NCBI GenBank assembly: GCA_019247845.1
Contig: JAFBAL010000026.1
Span: 1 to 60,533, forward strand
Direction of reading: 5' to 3'
Length of the DNA stretch: 60,533 nt
Source of the DNA: Alphaproteobacteria bacterium
Lineage (GTDB): Bacteria; Pseudomonadota; Alphaproteobacteria; Micropepsales; Micropepsaceae
In this document: positions 7,885 to 15,375 of the stretch, in pieces
Layout: each line of letters begins with the position of its first letter
How positions within the stretch are numbered: the first letter of the stretch is position 1
Made by a program: the position numbers and the translations under genes
Notes under the pieces: model-generated
The model's input: only the letters and a program-made list of their open reading frames with translations
Databases searched by the model: none
What the model was told of the DNA's origin: nothing

Positions 7885-8715
7885 ATGAACTATCGCCACG
7901 CCTTCCATGCCGGGAACTTCGCCGACGTCGTCAAGCATCTGGCACTGATCTCCATCCTTTCCCATCTCAAGAAGAAGGAGGCGGGCTTCGCGGTCGTCGA
8001 CACCCATGCCGGCCGCGGCGTCTATGACCTCGGCAGCGAGGAGGCCAGACGCGGCGGCGAGGCCGAGGCCGGCATCGGCCGGATTGCCGGCATCGCGGAC
8101 GGGCCCGAGACCTTGCAGACCTATCTTCGCCTTGCCGAGGGGCCGCGCTACCCGGGCTCTCCTCTGATCGCGGCCAGGCTGATCCGGCCGCAGGACCGCC
8201 TCGTCGCCATCGAGAAGCACCCCGACGACGCCAAGACGCTCGCCGCCACGCTCAGCCCGTTTCGCCGGGCGCGGACGGTGGAGGGGGACGGCTATGCCCG
8301 GCTGCCGGCGCTGCTGCCGCCGCCGGAGCGTCGCGGGCTGGTCCTGATCGACCCGCCCTATGAGGCGCCCGGCGAATTCGGCCAGGCGGCGCGTGCGGTG
8401 GCGGCGGCGCTGGAGCGCTTCGCGACAGGTATCGTCATGATCTGGTTCCCGATCAAATCCGCCCCGGCCGCGGCCGCCTTTGCCGGCGAAGTGCTGGCGG
8501 CGGGCCCGCGCAAGGCGCTGCGGCTGGACGTCGAGGTGGCGGCCCAAGCCGAAACCAAGCAAGGCGGGGCGAGGACCGGGCGGCTGGCGGCGGCGGGCCT
8601 GCTGGTCGTCAACCCGCCCTACGGCTTCGCGGCGGACATGCGCCAAGCCCTTGACATCGTGGCGCCCCGGCTGGACGGCACGGCCAGGCTCGACTGGCTG
8701 GCGGGCGCCGAATAG
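7885..8715 (+). CDS. rlmJ: 23S rRNA (adenine-2030-N6)-methyltransferase
   Basis: 276 residues. The start is set at ATG 7885 because MNYRHAFHAGNFADVVKH is the hallmark RlmJ N-terminus; an ATG three codons upstream (7876) is possible. The SAM-binding region lies around VVDTHAGRGVYDL (residues 38-49), and the N6-adenine methyltransferase catalytic motif is DPPY at 156-159 (VLIDPPYEAPG). The length matches the family. The enzyme methylates A2030 of 23S rRNA. The gene stands alone, divergent from the membrane-protein gene and directly upstream of tRNA-Ser. Confidence 0.95.
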   Translation: MNYRHAFHAGNFADVVKHLALISILSHLKKKEAGFAVVDTHAGRGVYDLGSEEARRGGEAEAGIGRIAGIADGPETLQTYLRLAEGPRYPGSPLIAARLIRPQDRLVAIEKHPDDAKTLAATLSPFRRARTVEGDGYARLPALLPPPERRGLVLIDPPYEAPGEFGQAARAVAAALERFATGIVMIWFPIKSAPAAAAFAGEVLAAGPRKALRLDVEVAAQAETKQGGARTGRLAAAGLLVVNPPYGFAADMRQALDIVAPRLDGTARLDWLAGAE

Positions 8716-8763
8716 CCGCGCTTGCCATTGCGGCCGGGGTTAAGTATCTGAACGCCCTCCCGC

Positions 8764-8853
8764 GGACAGGTGGCTGAGCGGTTGAAAGCACCGCACTCGA
8801 AATGCGGCATACTCGCAAGGGTATCGGGGGTTCGAATCCCTCCCTGTCCGCCA
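8764..8853 (+). tRNA. tRNA-Ser (anticodon CGA)
   Basis: Cloverleaf of 90 nt. The acceptor stem GGACAGG (8764-8770) pairs with CCTGTCC (8843-8849), followed by discriminator G and an encoded CCA (8851-8853). The anticodon stem is CCGCA/TGCGG with loop CTCGAAA; the anticodon CGA at 8798-8800 reads UCG. A long variable arm (GCATACTCGCAAGGGTATC region) is typical of class II serine tRNA. The T-arm has GGTTCGAATCC. No integrase or duplicated 3' end was found nearby. Confidence 0.97.
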
Positions 8854-8930
8854 GTCTTCGCGACGCGCAGTGGAGCGCAGACTGCCCGGCATAGCCCGAA
8901 GGAGCGAAGCCTGGGCTGCCGCCCGCGTCG

Positions 8931-8983
8931 CTTCGCCTGGCAGCCAGCCTCCGCGGCTTCGCTTGGCAGGCCAGCCTCCGCGG
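8931..8983. repeat. tandem imperfect 26/27-bp repeat after tRNA-Ser
   Basis: Two adjacent copies, 8931-8956 and 8957-8983, of a unit beginning CTTCGC and ending CCAGCCTCCGCGG, differing at a few positions. They lie in the 139-nt spacer between the tRNA and the M20 peptidase gene. The preceding bases (CCGGCATAGCCCGAAGGAGC) look like the degenerate dispersed filler often seen beside alphaproteobacterial tRNA genes. No gene is visible here. Confidence 0.6.
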
Positions 8984-8992
8984 CCGGCCGTC

Positions 8993-10525
8993 TCACCAAT
9001 CCAGCTCGGCGACCATCGCCGCATAGGCGTCGATGCCGTCCCAGACGTTCTGCAACCGGATGTTCTCGTTCGCGGCGTGCTGGTTGTCGTCGTGATTGGC
9101 GACCGGAAGCCCGACCAGCGGCGCGTGAAACACGTCGTCGAAGACGTAGAGCGGGACGCTGCCGCCGAGGCTCGGCACCACGGCCACCGGCTGGTCTGCG
9201 GCGCTGTTCGCTGCGGCGATCGCCGCGCGCGCTGGGGCCGACGACATGTCCGAGCGGAACGCCGGATATCCGTCTTCCCAATCGATCTTGACGATCTTGG
9301 GATGCGCGAGCCGCGTCGCCTTGTCCGGAACGGCCGTCACGACGTACCACCCTTTCGACCGCAGGAAGGCCTCGAGCTGCGCGCGGATCTCGCCGGGCTT
9401 CTGGTTGGGCACCAGGCGGAAATCGATCGAGACTTCCGCATCGACGGGAATGGCGTTTGCCGCTTCGTCGCCCACCTTGCCCGCGCGGATGCCGCGGACG
9501 TTCAGCGCCGGCCGCATGATGGCGTCCGCCACGCTTTCGTCCGCCTCGCTCCGGGCGATCTGGAATTCCTGCTTCAGGCCGTCCTCGACGGGTGGGAGGG
9601 CCGCGATGGCGTCGCGCTCCGCCTTCGAAGCCGGGCGCACGTCGTCCATGAAGCCGGGGATGAGAACGCGTCCGTCTTCGGCGCGCAGCTGGGAGACGAG
9701 TTCGGCCGCCATCGCCGCAGGATTCGGCACCCAGTTCCCGTAATGCCCGTCATGCAGCGCCTTGATGGGGCCGTAGATCGTCGCATCGAGACCGATCGTG
9801 CCGCGCGCGCCGAAATAGAGAAGCGGGCGGCGCGACTGGTGAACGGGCCCGTCGCCGATCAGCCACAGGTCGGACGAAAGCTTGCCGGCGTTCGCCTGCA
9901 GGATTTGCTTGAGATGCGTGGAGCCCGCCTCCTCTTCCCCTTCCCAGACGACCTTGATGTTGACCGACGGCTTTCTCCCGATCGCTTTCAGCGCGTCGAA
10001 GGCCGCCAGAAACGCCGCCTGCGAAATCTTGTCGTCGCCGGCGGACCGCGCATAGAGCCGCCATTCGGGGTCGTAGGGCGGCTTGGCGGATTTCCAGTCC
10101 ACGACATGTTCGCCGCTGCCCAGCGGGGCGCTTCGCATCGCCGGATCGAAGGGCGGCGTCGCCCATTGCGAGGGGGTCACCGGCTGGCCGTCGTAATGGG
10201 CGTAGAACACGACGGTGCGCTTTGCGCCGGGCGTCATCAGCGATCCGAACACGACGGGCGGCGCATCGGGGACGCTCAACAGCTCGGCGCTGAAGCCGCG
10301 ATCTTCCAATTGCCGCTTCAGATAGGCACCCGCCGCCGCCGTCCCCTTCGGATCCGCCGCGACGCTGGGAAACCGCAGGAGCCGGTCGAAGGCGGAAAGG
10401 ATCTGGGTTTCATGCGCGCCGCGCCAGGCATCGACCCGGTGCTTGAGCGCGTCGCCAGCGAAAGCCGGATGCGCGAGGAAAACGCCGGCGGCGATAGCCA
10501 ACAATGCGGCTCTGCAAGCTGCCAT
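8993..10525 (-). CDS. M20 family metallopeptidase, secreted
   Basis: 510 residues from ATG 10525, chosen because it has a GGAG site and begins a clean signal peptide (MAACRAALLAIAAGVFLAHPAFAG). Dizinc-site motifs of the M20 (dipeptidase/carboxypeptidase) family are visible: VFYAHYDGQPV, the YARSAGDDK aspartate, WEGEEEAGS with the catalytic and bridging glutamates, and the late NHDDNQHAANE histidine. The lid or dimerisation domain lies between. The predicted role is periplasmic hydrolysis of dipeptides or acylated amino acids. It lies 3' of tRNA-Ser and 70 nt downstream of the esterase gene on the same strand. Exact substrate is not evident. Confidence 0.9.
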   Translation of the reverse strand: MAACRAALLAIAAGVFLAHPAFAGDALKHRVDAWRGAHETQILSAFDRLLRFPSVAADPKGTAAAGAYLKRQLEDRGFSAELLSVPDAPPVVFGSLMTPGAKRTVVFYAHYDGQPVTPSQWATPPFDPAMRSAPLGSGEHVVDWKSAKPPYDPEWRLYARSAGDDKISQAAFLAAFDALKAIGRKPSVNIKVVWEGEEEAGSTHLKQILQANAGKLSSDLWLIGDGPVHQSRRPLLYFGARGTIGLDATIYGPIKALHDGHYGNWVPNPAAMAAELVSQLRAEDGRVLIPGFMDDVRPASKAERDAIAALPPVEDGLKQEFQIARSEADESVADAIMRPALNVRGIRAGKVGDEAANAIPVDAEVSIDFRLVPNQKPGEIRAQLEAFLRSKGWYVVTAVPDKATRLAHPKIVKIDWEDGYPAFRSDMSSAPARAAIAAANSAADQPVAVVPSLGGSVPLYVFDDVFHAPLVGLPVANHDDNQHAANENIRLQNVWDGIDAYAAMVAELDW

Positions 10526-10595
10526 CTCCGTCCCCTTTTTTGCGACGCTAGCCTGCTGTAACAAGCGGGTCCTGCGCAAGCGCACGGCCGATCGC

Positions 10596-11477
10596 TCACA
10601 TGGACCGCGCGAAGAAGTCCCAGATCGCGGCCGGTCCGTCGGGCGCGGCAGGCGTGGGGCCCAGGATGCGCGGCGCCCGCCAATAGGGCTGCGGCATCAC
10701 GTGGCCGCCGCCATGGATCGCGACCAGCTCGACCTTGCCGTGCGCCCGCGCGAAGTACTGCGCCGTCGCGCGCGACGACAGCACGGTCCCGCGCTTCAAA
10801 AAGCCGAACAGCGTCACCTCGCCGCCGTCGAACGGATTCAGCGGATCGTCGGTGCCGTTCATGATCATCACGGGCGGCGCGCTGCGACCCCTCGGCTTGC
10901 ATTTGAAATTCTCCGGCGCCGGAAGACTGGCCGCGACCGCGGCCACGGCGCGGAAGCGTTCGGGCGCTTCGAGCGCGAGGCGATAGGCCATGTGCCCGCC
11001 GCGCGACAGGCCCACCGCGAAGACCTTGCCGCGATCGACGCCGATCTCGCGCGCGAGCTTGTCGCCCAAAGCTTCGAGGAAGCCGACGTCGTCGATGTTC
11101 CTGGCGTTGGCCGCATAGTCGCCGACGATGTTGCAGCCGTTCCAATATCCTTCGTAGCCGTCGGGATAGACGACCGCGAAGCCGTGCGCGTCGGCCAGGC
11201 GCTCGAAGCCATAGCCGGTCTCGAGGCGCATGCGCGCGCCGCTTCCGTCCGAGCCGTGCAGCGCCATCACCAGCGCCGCACCTTTCGGCAGCCCTTTCGG
11301 CACATAGAGCAGATAGGAGCGTGTGAGCCCGCCGACCGCGAGGCTCGCGCGCGTCAGCCTGCCGCCGAGATGCGGCTGCTGCGGCGGCGGCGCATAGACG
11401 AAATAAAAAAGCAGCGCCGCGCCCAGAGCGCCCAAGCCCGCCAGACACAAAATCACCCTGCCGAGAAACCGCCACAT
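10596..11477 (-). CDS. polyhydroxybutyrate-depolymerase-like esterase (CE1), membrane-anchored or secreted
   Basis: 293 residues starting at ATG 11477, the first start next to a hydrophobic anchor (residues 3-28, FLGRVILCLAGLGALGAALLF). An alpha/beta-hydrolase fold follows: oxyanion strand ALHGSDGSG, YWNGCN, nucleophile elbow GLSRGG with Ser158, NGTDDPLNPF with the likely Asp, and IHGGGHVMP with the His. This order is that of the CE1 family of PHB depolymerase and feruloyl esterase-like (LpqC) proteins. The substrate could be a polyester or a plant phenolic ester. The gene is divergent from the transglutaminase-like gene (82-nt spacer). Confidence 0.85.
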   Translation of the reverse strand: MWRFLGRVILCLAGLGALGAALLFYFVYAPPPQQPHLGGRLTRASLAVGGLTRSYLLYVPKGLPKGAALVMALHGSDGSGARMRLETGYGFERLADAHGFAVVYPDGYEGYWNGCNIVGDYAANARNIDDVGFLEALGDKLAREIGVDRGKVFAVGLSRGGHMAYRLALEAPERFRAVAAVAASLPAPENFKCKPRGRSAPPVMIMNGTDDPLNPFDGGEVTLFGFLKRGTVLSSRATAQYFARAHGKVELVAIHGGGHVMPQPYWRAPRILGPTPAAPDGPAAIWDFFARSM

Positions 11478-11559
11478 GCGGGTTAGATAAGAACACAATC
11501 GTGCGGCTGCATTGACCCCCGGCGTCAAAAGCGTGACCCTTGGGATCGCGGGGTGAGCG

Positions 11560-13029
11560 ATGAACCGGTTGCGGCGGACGGCAGTGGCGATTGCGGCGCT
11601 CGGCGGCGCGGCCCTTCCCGGCGTCGCGGGCGCCGACGGCACCAGCTGGTACGCGATCGTCACCGAGCACGGCACGCCCATCGGCCACGCCACCGAAGAG
11701 ATCCGCAGCCGCGCCGGCGGGCGCGAGATCGTCGAGGCGCAGGAGCTGGACGTCGGCGAGACCGTCGGGCCCTCGACCCAGCTGGTGAACAAGGCCGATC
11801 CGGCGACGCACATGTCCTCGCGCACGGTGACCCAGGAGAACGCTTCCGGCCGCGCGGTGTCGGTGGAGACCTATACCCAGGCCGGCCGCGGCTGGTCGCG
11901 CATCCGCGCCGAGATCCTCGCCGACAAGGCCGTCATCACGCGCGAAAGCGAGGCGGAGAAGCGCAGCGTGACGGTGGCGCTGCCGCCGGATACCCGCTTC
12001 GACAACGGCGACGCCTTGCTCAAGACCTGGGACCGCAAGACGAAGCTCGAGTTCATGAACTTCAACGTCGACGCGCTGGCGGTGGACCGCGTCACCATCG
12101 AGGCGCGCGGCGTTGCCGACGCGCAAGGCCGCGTGCCCGCGCTGCGCGAGCGCTTCGACGGAACCGAGCTGCGTTCCGCGACGCGCATTCTGGTCGACGC
12201 CAAAGGCGACATCGTCGAAGCCGCCCAGCCCCTGTTCGGCGCCACCATCATCGTGCGCGCCGCCGACCGCGGGACGGCGCTGAAACCCCATCCGATCTAT
12301 CGCGTGCTGCCGAGCGTGATGACCAAGTCGCCGTTCCTGATCTCGCACGAGGCCATGCTCGGCCATATCCGCTATCGCTTCGAGTTCCGCGACGGCATCG
12401 AGTTCGCCTTGCCGTCGACCGGCGAGCAGCGCGTCAAAGCGGAGAACGGCACGGCCACCGTGGACATCTGCGAGGATTGCGGGCCGGGGCCGGCGACGGA
12501 CGCGGCGTCGCTGGCCGACGCGCTCAGGCCCACGGCCTGGCTGCAGAGCGACGCGCCGGCGCTGCACGCCATCGCCGATCCGGTCGCGGTGCTCAAGATC
12601 TCCGACGCCGAGAAGATGGAGATGCTGCGGCTGAAGGCGAAGCCCTATCTGGGCGTGGTCGATTTCACCGGCCATTACTCGGCGCTGGAGACCCTGTCGC
12701 GCCGGCGCGGCGACTGCACCGAGGCCTCGGTTCTGCTGGCCGCGCTGGGCCGGGCGGCGGGCATTCCCACGCGCGTCGTCAACGGCCTGGTCTATTCGCG
12801 CGAAAGCTATCACGGCGTCGCCAACGTGTTCATGCCGCACAGCTGGACGCTGGCTTATGCCGACGGCAGATGGCGCAGCTTCGACCTGGCGCTGGACAAG
12901 TTCGACAGCACGCATATCGCGCTGGCCATCGGCGACGGCGACGAGCGCTCGCTGGTGGCAGCCAGCCAGCTGGCGGGATTGTTGATCTGGAAGGACATGG
13001 CCGAGGTCAGGACGGCGCCTTCGCCTTGA
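11560..13029 (+). CDS. transglutaminase-like (papain-fold) exported protein
   Basis: 489 residues with a signal peptide (cleavage near VAGADG). Residues 25-300 form a beta-rich N-terminal region without recognised motifs. The C-terminal transglutaminase-like core has the catalytic triad Cys386 (RRRGDCTEAS), His427 (MPHSW) and Asp442 (FDLAL). In bacteria such domains usually act as cysteine peptidases or amidases outside the cytoplasm rather than as cross-linkers. The 3' end overlaps the next gene on the opposite strand by 23 nt. No partner is evident from the neighbourhood. Confidence 0.85.
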   Translation: MNRLRRTAVAIAALGGAALPGVAGADGTSWYAIVTEHGTPIGHATEEIRSRAGGREIVEAQELDVGETVGPSTQLVNKADPATHMSSRTVTQENASGRAVSVETYTQAGRGWSRIRAEILADKAVITRESEAEKRSVTVALPPDTRFDNGDALLKTWDRKTKLEFMNFNVDALAVDRVTIEARGVADAQGRVPALRERFDGTELRSATRILVDAKGDIVEAAQPLFGATIIVRAADRGTALKPHPIYRVLPSVMTKSPFLISHEAMLGHIRYRFEFRDGIEFALPSTGEQRVKAENGTATVDICEDCGPGPATDAASLADALRPTAWLQSDAPALHAIADPVAVLKISDAEKMEMLRLKAKPYLGVVDFTGHYSALETLSRRRGDCTEASVLLAALGRAAGIPTRVVNGLVYSRESYHGVANVFMPHSWTLAYADGRWRSFDLALDKFDSTHIALAIGDGDERSLVAASQLAGLLIWKDMAEVRTAPSP

Positions 13030-13405
13030 CCGGTTGCGGCTCGACGACCACGGGCAGCGCGGGCGCCTGCTTGCCGTCCGGCACCTGGACGTATTGCGCG
13101 TTCTGGGGATCGTGGATGCCGCCGCCCACGACGACCAGCGTCTCGGTCTCGTCGGAGCAGGCGGCCGCCGCCGTCGGCATTGCGACCGCTGCCACGCCCA
13201 ATGCCAAGGCCGCGAGCGCCGGCATCCGGTAGGAGACGCAGACCTCGCCGTTGCAGCCCTTCAGGAAGGCGACGCGCTCGCCGTCGTCCATCGCGGTGAG
13301 ATCGAAGACCTCGCGCTTGCACAGCCGGCAGACGTCGCCGTCCATGATCTCGGACAGCCGCCCGACATAGGGGCACGGGCTTTGGATCTTCGGGAACAGG
13401 GCCAT
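13007..13405 (-). CDS. Cys-motif membrane protein with HDPxNAQY tail (copy A)
   Basis: 132 residues from ATG 13405 with a GGGAG site. Residues 1-60 carry five cysteines in the order SPCPY, DGDVCRLCKREVFDLT, LKGC and EVCVSY, which suggests a small metal or Fe-S site. A hydrophobic segment (about 63-82) follows, then a 45-residue tail with GGGIHDPQNAQYVQVP and PALPVV. It is a clear paralogue of copy C (13669-14085); the tail alone is also found in the small gene between them. The tail is predicted to be periplasmic. I do not recognise a characterised family. It is the last gene of a three-gene unit preceded by a strong hairpin. Confidence 0.8.
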   Translation of the reverse strand: MALFPKIQSPCPYVGRLSEIMDGDVCRLCKREVFDLTAMDDGERVAFLKGCNGEVCVSYRMPALAALALGVAAVAMPTAAAACSDETETLVVVGGGIHDPQNAQYVQVPDGKQAPALPVVVEPQPVKAKAPS

Positions 13406-13425
13406 GGCGGCGCTCCCAAAAACAT

Positions 13426-13452
13426 CCGGCGCCGTGACGGGCACGGCGCCGG
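13426..13452 (-). terminator. perfect 11-bp hairpin between tandem paralogues
   Basis: CCGGCGCCGTG and CACGGCGCCGG pair perfectly around a 5-nt loop (13437-13441). It sits in the 53-nt spacer between the small exported gene and copy A. There is no U-tract, so it is more likely an attenuating or mRNA-stabilising structure than a full terminator. Confidence 0.6.
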
Positions 13453-13458
13453 GATCGG

Positions 13459-13656
13459 TCACTTCTTGTCTTCGTAGACCACCGGAAGCGCCGGCACGTT
13501 CTTGTCGGCCGGAGCTTGCGCATATTGCGCGTTCTGCGGGTCATGGACCGCGCCGGACACGATCACGAGCTCGTCCACCTGGCCGCCCGCAAAGGCCGTC
13601 GAGGGAAGCACCGCGAGCACCGCTGCGGCCAAGAAAAGCTTTCTGGTATGCGCCAT
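13459..13656 (-). CDS. small exported protein with HDPxNAQY motif (copy B)
   Basis: 65 residues from ATG 13656 with an AAAGGAGG site 6-8 nt upstream. A textbook signal peptide (MAHTRKLFLAAAVLAVLPSTAFA) is followed by a mature part of about 42 residues. The mature part contains VSGAVHDPQNAQYAQAP and PALPVVYEDKK, the same motif as the tails of the flanking copies A and C. It lacks the Cys-rich head and membrane span. It therefore looks like a free periplasmic version of the tail. It starts 12 nt after the stop of copy C, so it belongs to the same transcript. Function unknown. Confidence 0.8.
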   Translation of the reverse strand: MAHTRKLFLAAAVLAVLPSTAFAGGQVDELVIVSGAVHDPQNAQYAQAPADKNVPALPVVYEDKK

Positions 13657-13668
13657 GAGATCCTCCTT

Positions 13669-14085
13669 TCAGGATTTGGCAGTCGGGACTTTGTCACCCC
13701 GTCCCTGGGATTCGTAAACGACGGGCAGCGCGGGCGCCTGTTTCGCATCGGGCACCTGGACATATTGGGCATTGGCGGGGTCGTGGATGCCGCCCATTAC
13801 GAGGACTACGGTCTCGGTCTCGTCGGAGCAGGCGGCAGCGGCGGTCGGCACCGCGATGGCTGCGACCGCGATCGCGGCGGCGGCCACGGCGGGTTTGAGC
13901 GGAAAGCTGTATTTCACGCAGACCTGACCCGCGCAGCCTTTCAGGAAAGCCACGCGCTCACGATCGCTCATATGGGTGAGGTCGAAGACCTCGCGCTTGC
14001 AGAGGCGACAGACGTCGCCGTCCATGATGTCGCAGATGTCACCCTTGTACGGGCAGGGACTTTGGATCTTCGGATAGATCGCCAT
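13669..14085 (-). CDS. Cys-motif membrane protein with HDPxNAQY tail (copy C)
   Basis: 138 residues from ATG 14085 preceded by GGGGGAGT. The head matches copy A: SPCPYKG, DGDVCRLCKREVFDLT, LKGC, QVCVKY. A hydrophobic Ala/Val-rich span (about 65-85) comes next, then CSDETET and a tail with MGGIHDPANAQYVQVP, PALPVVYE and a basic end. It is the first gene of the three-gene unit and has a good sigma-70-like promoter at 14177-14205 in an AT-rich leader. The shared order (Cys cluster, span, tail) suggests a membrane sensor or redox protein, but no function can be assigned. Confidence 0.82.
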   Translation of the reverse strand: MAIYPKIQSPCPYKGDICDIMDGDVCRLCKREVFDLTHMSDRERVAFLKGCAGQVCVKYSFPLKPAVAAAAIAVAAIAVPTAAAACSDETETVVLVMGGIHDPANAQYVQVPDAKQAPALPVVYESQGRGDKVPTAKS

Positions 14086-14176
14086 GATTCCACTCCCCCG
14101 AGCGGCAAACATTAGCAGATTATGATTCCATTTCCTAGAAGAATGTAATAAACATGCAGAAACTGGTACAATCTGG

Positions 14177-14205
14177 AACATAGACTTTTCTTGCCGCTAC
14201 GTCAA
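14177..14205 (-). promoter_or_regulatory. sigma-70-like promoter of the Cys-motif gene trio
   Basis: On the minus strand TTGACG (14205-14200) is separated by 17 nt from TATGTT (14182-14177). The leader of about 85 nt to the first ATG is conspicuously AT-rich for this genome. The divergent Rieske gene starts at 14263, so the spacer serves both directions. Confidence 0.6.
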
Positions 14206-14262
14206 CTACTGACGATTTGTCTGCGCTTTGCGCGGGTGGATACCGAATGGATAGACTGAAGC

Positions 14263-15375
14263 ATGACCGAACAGAGCCTGCCCGCCTGGCTGTACACCGA
14301 TCCCGGCTTCTTCGAGGCCGAGCGCCGCCGCATCTTCGCCAAGGCCTGGCACGTGGTCTGCCATGTCAACGACATCCCCGATCCGGGCGACTACATCACG
14401 CTGGACGTCCTGGGCGAGAAGTTCGTGGCGCTGCGCGGCCATGACGGCTTGGTGCGCAGCTTCCACAACGTCTGCCGCCACCGCGCCTCGCGGCTTGCCG
14501 ACGGCGACAGCGGCAATTGCGGGCATCGCCTCGTCTGTCCCTATCACGCCTGGAGCTACGACCTCGACGGACGCCTGCGCTCGATCCCGCCCTGGCAGGG
14601 TTTCGAGAGCCTCGACAAGTCGCGCCACGGGCTCGTGCCGCTCGAGCAGGAGATCTGGCGCGGCTTCATCTTCGTGCGCACCGAGAAGGGCCTGCCTTCC
14701 GTCGCCGAGATGATGTCGCCCTATGACGACGAGATCGCGCCGCACGGATTCGAGAACCTGAAACCCCAGGGCCGCGTGACGCTGAGACCCCGCGACGTGA
14801 ACTGGAAGAACGTCGCCGACAACTACGGCGACGGGCTGCACATCCCGGTGGCGCATCCGGGCCTGACGCGGCTGTTCGGCAGCAGCTACAGGCTTGAGGC
14901 CAAGCCCTGGGTCGACAAGATGGACGCGACGGTCACCGGGAAGCCGTCGTCGAACTGGGTCGAGCGCAGCTACCAGGCGCTGCTCGACCGGTTCGATCAC
15001 CTGCCCGAGGATCGCCGGCGGGTGTGGAGCTATTACCGGCTGTGGCCGAACGTCGCCTTCGACGTCTATCCCGACCAGGTCGACTTCATGCAGTTCCTTC
15101 CCGTCTCGCCCACCACCTGCCTGATCCGCGAGATCGCCTATGCGCGCGAGGACGAGCGGCGCGAGGTCAGGGCCGCGCGCTATCTCAACTGGCGCATCAA
15201 CCGCCAGGTCAATGCCGAGGATACGGTGCTGATCGCGCGCGTGCAGGCCGGCATGGAATCGGGCAGCTACCAGACCGGACCGCTGTCGAAGTCCGAAGTG
15301 TGCCTGGCCGCATTCGCGCGGCGCATGCGCGAGGCGGTCCCGGAGCTCGACCCGCTGCGCCACGCCGCGGAATGA
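14263..15375 (+). CDS. Rieske non-haem iron oxygenase, alpha subunit type
   Basis: 370 residues. The Rieske [2Fe-2S] ligands are Cys71, His73 (NVCRHRAS), Cys92 and His95 (CPYHAW). The mononuclear iron site is NYGDGLHIPVAHPG with His193 and His198; a later Asp completes the facial triad. The architecture is that of aromatic-ring-hydroxylating dioxygenase alpha subunits and of related demethylases and betaine/carnitine monooxygenases. No small beta subunit, ferredoxin or reductase gene is adjacent, so electrons must come from a partner encoded elsewhere. The stop overlaps the lytic transglycosylase start (ATGA), an odd pairing. Substrate unknown. Confidence 0.88.
   Translation: MTEQSLPAWLYTDPGFFEAERRRIFAKAWHVVCHVNDIPDPGDYITLDVLGEKFVALRGHDGLVRSFHNVCRHRASRLADGDSGNCGHRLVCPYHAWSYDLDGRLRSIPPWQGFESLDKSRHGLVPLEQEIWRGFIFVRTEKGLPSVAEMMSPYDDEIAPHGFENLKPQGRVTLRPRDVNWKNVADNYGDGLHIPVAHPGLTRLFGSSYRLEAKPWVDKMDATVTGKPSSNWVERSYQALLDRFDHLPEDRRRVWSYYRLWPNVAFDVYPDQVDFMQFLPVSPTTCLIREIAYAREDERREVRAARYLNWRINRQVNAEDTVLIARVQAGMESGSYQTGPLSKSEVCLAAFARRMREAVPELDPLRHAAE

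Noticed and set aside
8764..8853. tRNA-Ser as an integration (att) site for a genomic island.
   Set aside because: No integrase, no duplicated tRNA 3' end and ordinary genes on both sides within the window.
10318..12915. A minus-strand frame of 865 codons spanning the peptidase start, esterase and transglutaminase genes.
   Set aside because: It passes through three real genes in other frames or on the other strand. The esterase and transglutaminase catalytic motifs are in the frames that were annotated.
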